A stretch of 7,600 nt of DNA, from contig CAJTTQ010000104.1 in assembly GCA_910579145.1 (NCBI GenBank), positions 1-7,600 on the forward strand, in the 5' to 3' direction. The translations under genes were made by a program, and so were the position numbers. The DNA is from an uncultured Eubacterium sp. Its GTDB lineage: Bacteria; Bacillota; Clostridia; Lachnospirales; Lachnospiraceae. How positions within the stretch are numbered: the stretch's first letter is position 1; each line of letters opens with the position of its first letter. Positions 4,828 through 7,600 of this stretch are shown one piece after another. The notes below the pieces were generated by a model. It saw only the letters and a program-made list of their open reading frames with translations, was not told the DNA's origin and searched no databases.

Positions 4828-6102
4828 ATGGTTACAGCAATTGTAGGCGCCAATTGGGGAGACGAAGGAAAAGGGAAGATTACGGATATGCTGAGTGAGG
4901 AGTCCGACATCGTTGTACGTTTCCAGGGAGGAAGCAATGCCGGGCATACCATTGTCAATGATTATGGCAAGTTTGTACTACATATTCTGCCGTCCGGTGT
5001 ATTTAATGATCATACGACGAGCATCATCGGAAACGGTGTTGCGTTAAATATCCCGGATCTGTTCCGGGAGATGAATGAGATTGTCGAGCGGGGAGTGCCG
5101 CAGCCGAAAATCCTCGTGTCGGACCGCGCGCAGATCGTGATGCCATACCATATCCTGTTTGACCAGTATGAGGAGGAGCGGCTCGCCGGAAAGTCATTTG
5201 GCTCTACGAAATCAGGAATTGCGCCATTTTATTCCGACAAGTACGCGAAGATCGGCGTGCAGGTTTCAGAGTTGTTTGACGAGGAGGCGCTGCGCGAAAA
5301 ACTGGAAAATATATGTGTGCAGAAAAATGTGCTGCTGGAGCATTTGTACCATAAACCGGCCATAGACGTAGATGAGATCATGAAAACGCTGAAGGAATAC
5401 CGTAAAATGGTGGAGCCTTACGTGTGTGACGTATCCCATTATCTCGATCAGGCACGTAAAGAGGGAAAACGGATCCTGCTGGAAGGACAGCTCGGTTCGC
5501 TGAAAGACCCGGATCACGGTATTTATCCGATGGTAACGTCATCTTCGACACTCGCGGCTTACGGCGCGGTTGGAGCGGGGATACCGCCGTATGAGATCAA
5601 GCGCATCGTTACGGTAGTAAAGGCGTATTCGAGTGCAGTAGGAGCCGGGGAATTTGTCAGTGAGATATTTGGCGACGAAGCAGATGAACTGCGAAGGCGC
5701 GGCGGAGACGGCGGTGAATTTGGCGCGACGACCGGAAGGCCGAGGCGCATGGGCTGGTTTGACGCGGTGGCGAGCCGCTATGGCTGCCGGATCCAGGGTG
5801 CGACCGAGGTGGTCCTAACTGTGCTTGACGTCCTCGGATATCTGGACGAGATCCCGATCTGTGTCGGCTATGAAATAGACGGGAAGGTGATGAAAGAGTT
5901 CCCGACGACGGCCGGACTGAAAAAGGCGAAGCCGGTCTATGAGGTCCTGCCAGGCTGGAAAGAAGAGATCCGCGGTATCACCGAATACGGGAAACTGCCG
6001 GAAAACTGCCGCCGGTACATCGAATTTATCGAAAAAGAACTGGGCGTGCCGGTGAAAATGGTGTCAAACGGGCCGGGGAGAAATGAGATCATCCACCGCT
6101 GA
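4828..6102 (+). CDS. purA: Adenylosuccinate synthetase
   Basis: PurA condenses IMP and aspartate with GTP to adenylosuccinate, the first committed step to AMP, in the cytosol. It is 424 residues, normal length. GDEGKGK (11-17) is the P-loop, with catalytic Asp12; SNAGHT carries His40. GEFGATTGRPRR (296-307) and YEVLPGWKEEIRGITEY (371-387) are family blocks. The start is ATG 4828: AGGAGG (4815-4820) is 7 nt upstream, while the ATG at 4822 is 1 nt from it, and the family begins close to VxxIVGxxWGDEGKGK. The protein belongs to a divergent subtype: GSTKSGIAPFYSDKYAK (125-141), and EGQLG (219-223) where E. coli has EGAQG, so the E. coli Gln224 position is Leu222. It has its own promoter and is convergent with metF. 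Confidence 0.95.
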   Translation: MVTAIVGANWGDEGKGKITDMLSEESDIVVRFQGGSNAGHTIVNDYGKFVLHILPSGVFNDHTTSIIGNGVALNIPDLFREMNEIVERGVPQPKILVSDRAQIVMPYHILFDQYEEERLAGKSFGSTKSGIAPFYSDKYAKIGVQVSELFDEEALREKLENICVQKNVLLEHLYHKPAIDVDEIMKTLKEYRKMVEPYVCDVSHYLDQARKEGKRILLEGQLGSLKDPDHGIYPMVTSSSTLAAYGAVGAGIPPYEIKRIVTVVKAYSSAVGAGEFVSEIFGDEADELRRRGGDGGEFGATTGRPRRMGWFDAVASRYGCRIQGATEVVLTVLDVLGYLDEIPICVGYEIDGKVMKEFPTTAGLKKAKPVYEVLPGWKEEIRGITEYGKLPENCRRYIEFIEKELGVPVKMVSNGPGRNEIIHR

Positions 6103-6142
6103 GATCGGTGAGGCTTATATAACATCCATCAATCATAAGAAG

Positions 6143-6185
6143 AAAAAGAGAGGGCGATTCTCATTGAGTCGCTCTCCCTTTTTTT
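6143..6185. terminator. Bidirectional terminator between purA and metF
   Basis: The outer stem pairs 6143-6157 with 6169-6183 (15 positions; one A-C mismatch and one G-U), with a further CTC/GAG pairing at 6160-6162 and 6166-6168. Plus-strand transcripts end in T (6179-6185); minus-strand transcripts read T at 6147-6143. It serves both convergent genes, and the metF stop codon (6184-6186) abuts the stem. Confidence 0.88.
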
Positions 6186-7035
6186 AATCAAAAATATACT
6201 TTGCTGTCTCCACTTTGTTCATGCTGTATAAATGGATTCCGTCTACGCCGTGTGCCAGCAGGTCATCCATCTGTTGTTTCGTATAATCCAGACCGGCTTT
6301 TTTCAGATCCGCCGGAGAGTCCCTATATTTGTCGATCGCATGCCGCAGATGATCAGGAATCGCGCAGCCGGACAGTTCGATGATATTTTTTACCTGCCCT
6401 GCGGTCATGATCGGCATAAGTCCCGGCAGGACGGGAATGTCGATACCGGTGCTTCTCGCTTTGTCTAAAAAGCGGAAAAAGGCTTCATTGTCATAGAAAA
6501 GCTGTGTGATCAGGAAATCTACCCCTTTGTCTACTTTGATCTTCAGATGGGCGACATCTTCTTCCAGGGAAGCGGCTTCCTGATGGATTTCTGGATAACA
6601 GGCGCCTGCCACGCTGAAAGGGTAGGCGTCTTTTATGTCGGCGATCAGGTCGGAAGCATGTTCATAATACCGGGAGGCAAACTGCTCGTCGCTCATGCCT
6701 CTCGGCTGGTCGCCGCGAAGTCCCAGTATGTTTCGTATGCCGTTCCGATAAAGATTGGTCAGGAAGTTCGTTAGAAAGAGCTTATCAGGGATGGCGGCGC
6801 AGGTGAGGTGCGTCAGCGCCTCGATCCCGCACTGGTTTTGTATGTACGATGCGATGGCAAACGTATTTTCCGAAGTGGTTCCGCCCGCGCCATACGTGAC
6901 GCTGATAAAGTGCGGATGGAGTTCTTTGAACTTGTCCAGTGAATCGTAAATCGAAGTAATGTCGGTATCCTGTTTCGGGGGAAAAACCTCCAAAGAGTAT
7001 ACAGGCCGGTTTTTGTGAAAATAATCTTTGATCAT
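6184..7035 (-). CDS. metF: 5,10-methylenetetrahydrofolate reductase
   Basis: MetF reduces 5,10-methylene-THF to 5-methyl-THF using FAD, supplying the methyl group for methionine or, in acetogens, the Wood-Ljungdahl methyl branch. The TIM-barrel protein is 283 residues, the bacterial length. Visible blocks are YSLEVFPPK with Glu16 (E. coli Glu28 equivalent), SVTYGAGGTT (45-54), ILGLRGDQP with Asp109 (E. coli Asp120), GACYPEIHQEA (144-154), DFLITQLFYD (173-182) and the final GVDGIHLYSMN (263-273). The start is the ATG at 7035-7033, with GAGGA at 7044-7040 on the minus strand; the ATG at 7116 would add 27 non-family residues and run through a hairpin leader. It stands alone, with no acs or cooS genes beside it. 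TATAAC at 7095-7090 is a weak -10 candidate without a good -35. Confidence 0.95.
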   Translation of the reverse strand: MIKDYFHKNRPVYSLEVFPPKQDTDITSIYDSLDKFKELHPHFISVTYGAGGTTSENTFAIASYIQNQCGIEALTHLTCAAIPDKLFLTNFLTNLYRNGIRNILGLRGDQPRGMSDEQFASRYYEHASDLIADIKDAYPFSVAGACYPEIHQEAASLEEDVAHLKIKVDKGVDFLITQLFYDNEAFFRFLDKARSTGIDIPVLPGLMPIMTAGQVKNIIELSGCAIPDHLRHAIDKYRDSPADLKKAGLDYTKQQMDDLLAHGVDGIHLYSMNKVETAKYIFD

Positions 7036-7051
7036 ATGGTCCTCATTTCTG

Positions 7052-7084
7052 TCAATTGAGCTGTTTTCGACGGAGCACAATTGA
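7052..7084 (-). promoter_or_regulatory. Dyad/hairpin in the metF leader
   Basis: TCAATTG (7052-7058) pairs with CAATTGA (7078-7084), then an A-A mismatch, then GCT (7060-7062) with AGC (7074-7076). This gives 10 pairs around an 11-nt loop. On the minus strand it ends 7 nt before the GAGGA ribosome binding site of metF. It could be an operator or an mRNA leader hairpin. No SAM riboswitch or T-box features are visible. Confidence 0.5.
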
Positions 7085-7094
7085 AATTTGTTAT

Positions 7095-7134
7095 AAAAAA
7101 ACCTTATAAACGGCAAATGCGCTGTTTATAAGGT
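7095..7134 (-). terminator. Rho-independent terminator of tRNA-Trp
   Basis: On the minus strand ACCTTATAAACAGC (7134-7121) pairs with GCCGTTTATAAGGT (7114-7101), a 14-bp stem with one G-U and a 6-nt loop, followed by six T (7100-7095). It starts 8 nt after the tRNA 3' end and isolates the tRNA from metF. Confidence 0.88.
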
Positions 7135-7142
7135 GGTTATGA

Positions 7143-7213
7143 CAGGGGCACTAGGAATCGAACCCAGCTCTGGAGTTTTGGAGACTCTTATTCTACCGAT
7201 GAACTATGCCCCT
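7143..7213 (-). tRNA. trnW: tRNA-Trp (anticodon CCA)
   Basis: The minus strand folds into a 71-nt cloverleaf: acceptor AGGGGCA/TGCCCCT, D-arm GTTC/GAAT with a 7-nt loop, anticodon loop CTCCAAA (anticodon CCA at 7181-7179), T-arm CTGGG/CCTAG with loop TTCGATT, and discriminator G73, the tryptophan identity base. The 3' CCA is not encoded. The top pair of the anticodon stem is A27-C43, a mismatch, and the variable loop is 4 nt. A strong promoter lies directly upstream and a terminator directly downstream, so it is a monocistronic tRNA gene. Confidence 0.95.
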
Positions 7214-7230
7214 AAATCACTTACTTTCCC

Positions 7231-7259
7231 ATTATACGATAAGAAGGAGAAAAAGTCAA
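7231..7259 (-). promoter_or_regulatory. Promoter of tRNA-Trp
   Basis: On the minus strand TTGACT (7259-7254) and consensus TATAAT (7236-7231) have a 17-bp spacer. An A8 tract (7268-7261) just upstream of the -35 resembles an UP element, as expected for a stable-RNA promoter. Confidence 0.88.
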
Positions 7260-7287
7260 GTTTTTTTTAGCTCTTATCAGTATCCTC

Positions 7288-7600
7288 TTATAGGTACCCC
7301 ATGCTGTGCAGAAGATAAATCCACATCGTCAGGCTGACTGAGGAGAGAAGTGTGGTGAGCACGATGATACTGCTTGTCAGAACTTCATCGTTTCTCGTAT
7401 TCTTCGCCATGATGTAGCAGGAGACTGTCGATGGAGAGCCGAGCATGATCAGGATGCCGACGAGTTCCTGGTTCCGGTAGCCAAGCGATACGGCGAGTGG
7501 AAGGAATAGTGCGCAGAGGGCAAACAGTTTGATGAAGGCCGCGCATAATGTCGGCTTGATCTTTTTGATCGCTTTCCGGCCCTCAAATCCGGCGCCGATC
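7288..7600 (-). CDS. AEC-family (auxin efflux carrier-like) permease, C-terminal part
   Basis: The frame runs in from the right edge and ends at TAA (7290-7288), giving the last ~103 residues. Three hydrophobic stretches are visible: AAFIKLFALCALFLPLAVSL, then ELVGILIMLGSPSTVSCYIM, then VLTSSIIVLTTLLSSVSLTM. The GSPSTVSCYIMAKN block followed by an LTTLLS helix is characteristic of AEC transporters, ten-helix inner-membrane carriers of organic acids and similar anions. These would be its last helices. The N-terminal part, start site and substrate cannot be judged from here. No terminator hairpin is visible after the stop; the tRNA-Trp promoter begins about 20 nt downstream, so read-through into tRNA-Trp is possible. 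Confidence 0.85.
   Translation of the reverse strand, partial: IGAGFEGRKAIKKIKPTLCAAFIKLFALCALFLPLAVSLGYRNQELVGILIMLGSPSTVSCYIMAKNTRNDEVLTSSIIVLTTLLSSVSLTMWIYLLHSMGYL

Noticed and set aside
7036..7100. SAM riboswitch or T-box before metF
   Set aside because: The leader is too short and lacks the conserved core motifs of either class.
7036..7116. 27-residue N-terminal extension of MetF
   Set aside because: It reads through the dyad and the tail of the tRNA terminator, has no family similarity, and a GAGGA site precedes the internal ATG at 7035.
7261..7290. ATAAGAG repeats as a terminator of the AEC permease gene
   Set aside because: The two copies are direct, not inverted, so no stem forms; the A8 tract fits an upstream element of the tRNA promoter.

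Overview
The window looks like a chromosomal segment of a Clostridia-class Firmicute, most likely a Lachnospiraceae-type gut anaerobe. The evidence is the strong AGGAGG ribosome binding sites, the short SecE, the four-cysteine L33, the Big_2-type surface protein, and a PurA variant (GSTKSGIAPFYSDKYAK) that I associate with this family. The taxonomic call rests on recognised protein families and was not tested by a search.

Layout. Positions 2-991 hold the 3' end of a secreted Ig-like surface protein, closed by a terminator. A sigma-A-type promoter at 1097-1125 then starts the core translation/transcription cluster: rpmG (L33), secE, nusG, rplK (L11) and rplA (L1). A second promoter at 3377-3406 heads rplJ (L10) and rplL (L7/L12), behind a long structured leader with an L10-type attenuator. 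A strong terminator follows rplL, and the next gene is purA with its own promoter and structured leader, not the rpoB usually found here. purA converges on metF (minus strand) across a bidirectional terminator. Upstream of metF, also on the minus strand, lie tRNA-Trp with its own promoter and terminator, and the 3' end of an AEC-family (auxin efflux carrier-like) permease that runs off the right edge.

How the genes work together. The cluster supplies the L11/L1/L10-L12 stalk proteins of the 50S subunit, the elongation factor NusG and the translocon subunit SecE. The sequence shows two probable autoregulatory RNA sites: a copy of the 23S rRNA L1-binding motif directly upstream of the rplA ribosome binding site, and an L10 leader whose terminator arm duplicates a leader motif. 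purA makes adenylosuccinate for AMP synthesis; metF makes 5-methyl-THF.

The protein-coding content is ordinary and I see no defence, mobile or biosynthetic system. The interesting material is in the untranslated regions: the tandem 14-nt TGCC hairpin units before rplJ, the GGAAAA/TTTTCC/GGAAAA switch-like arrangement before purA, the L1 rRNA mimic, and the dyad in the metF leader.
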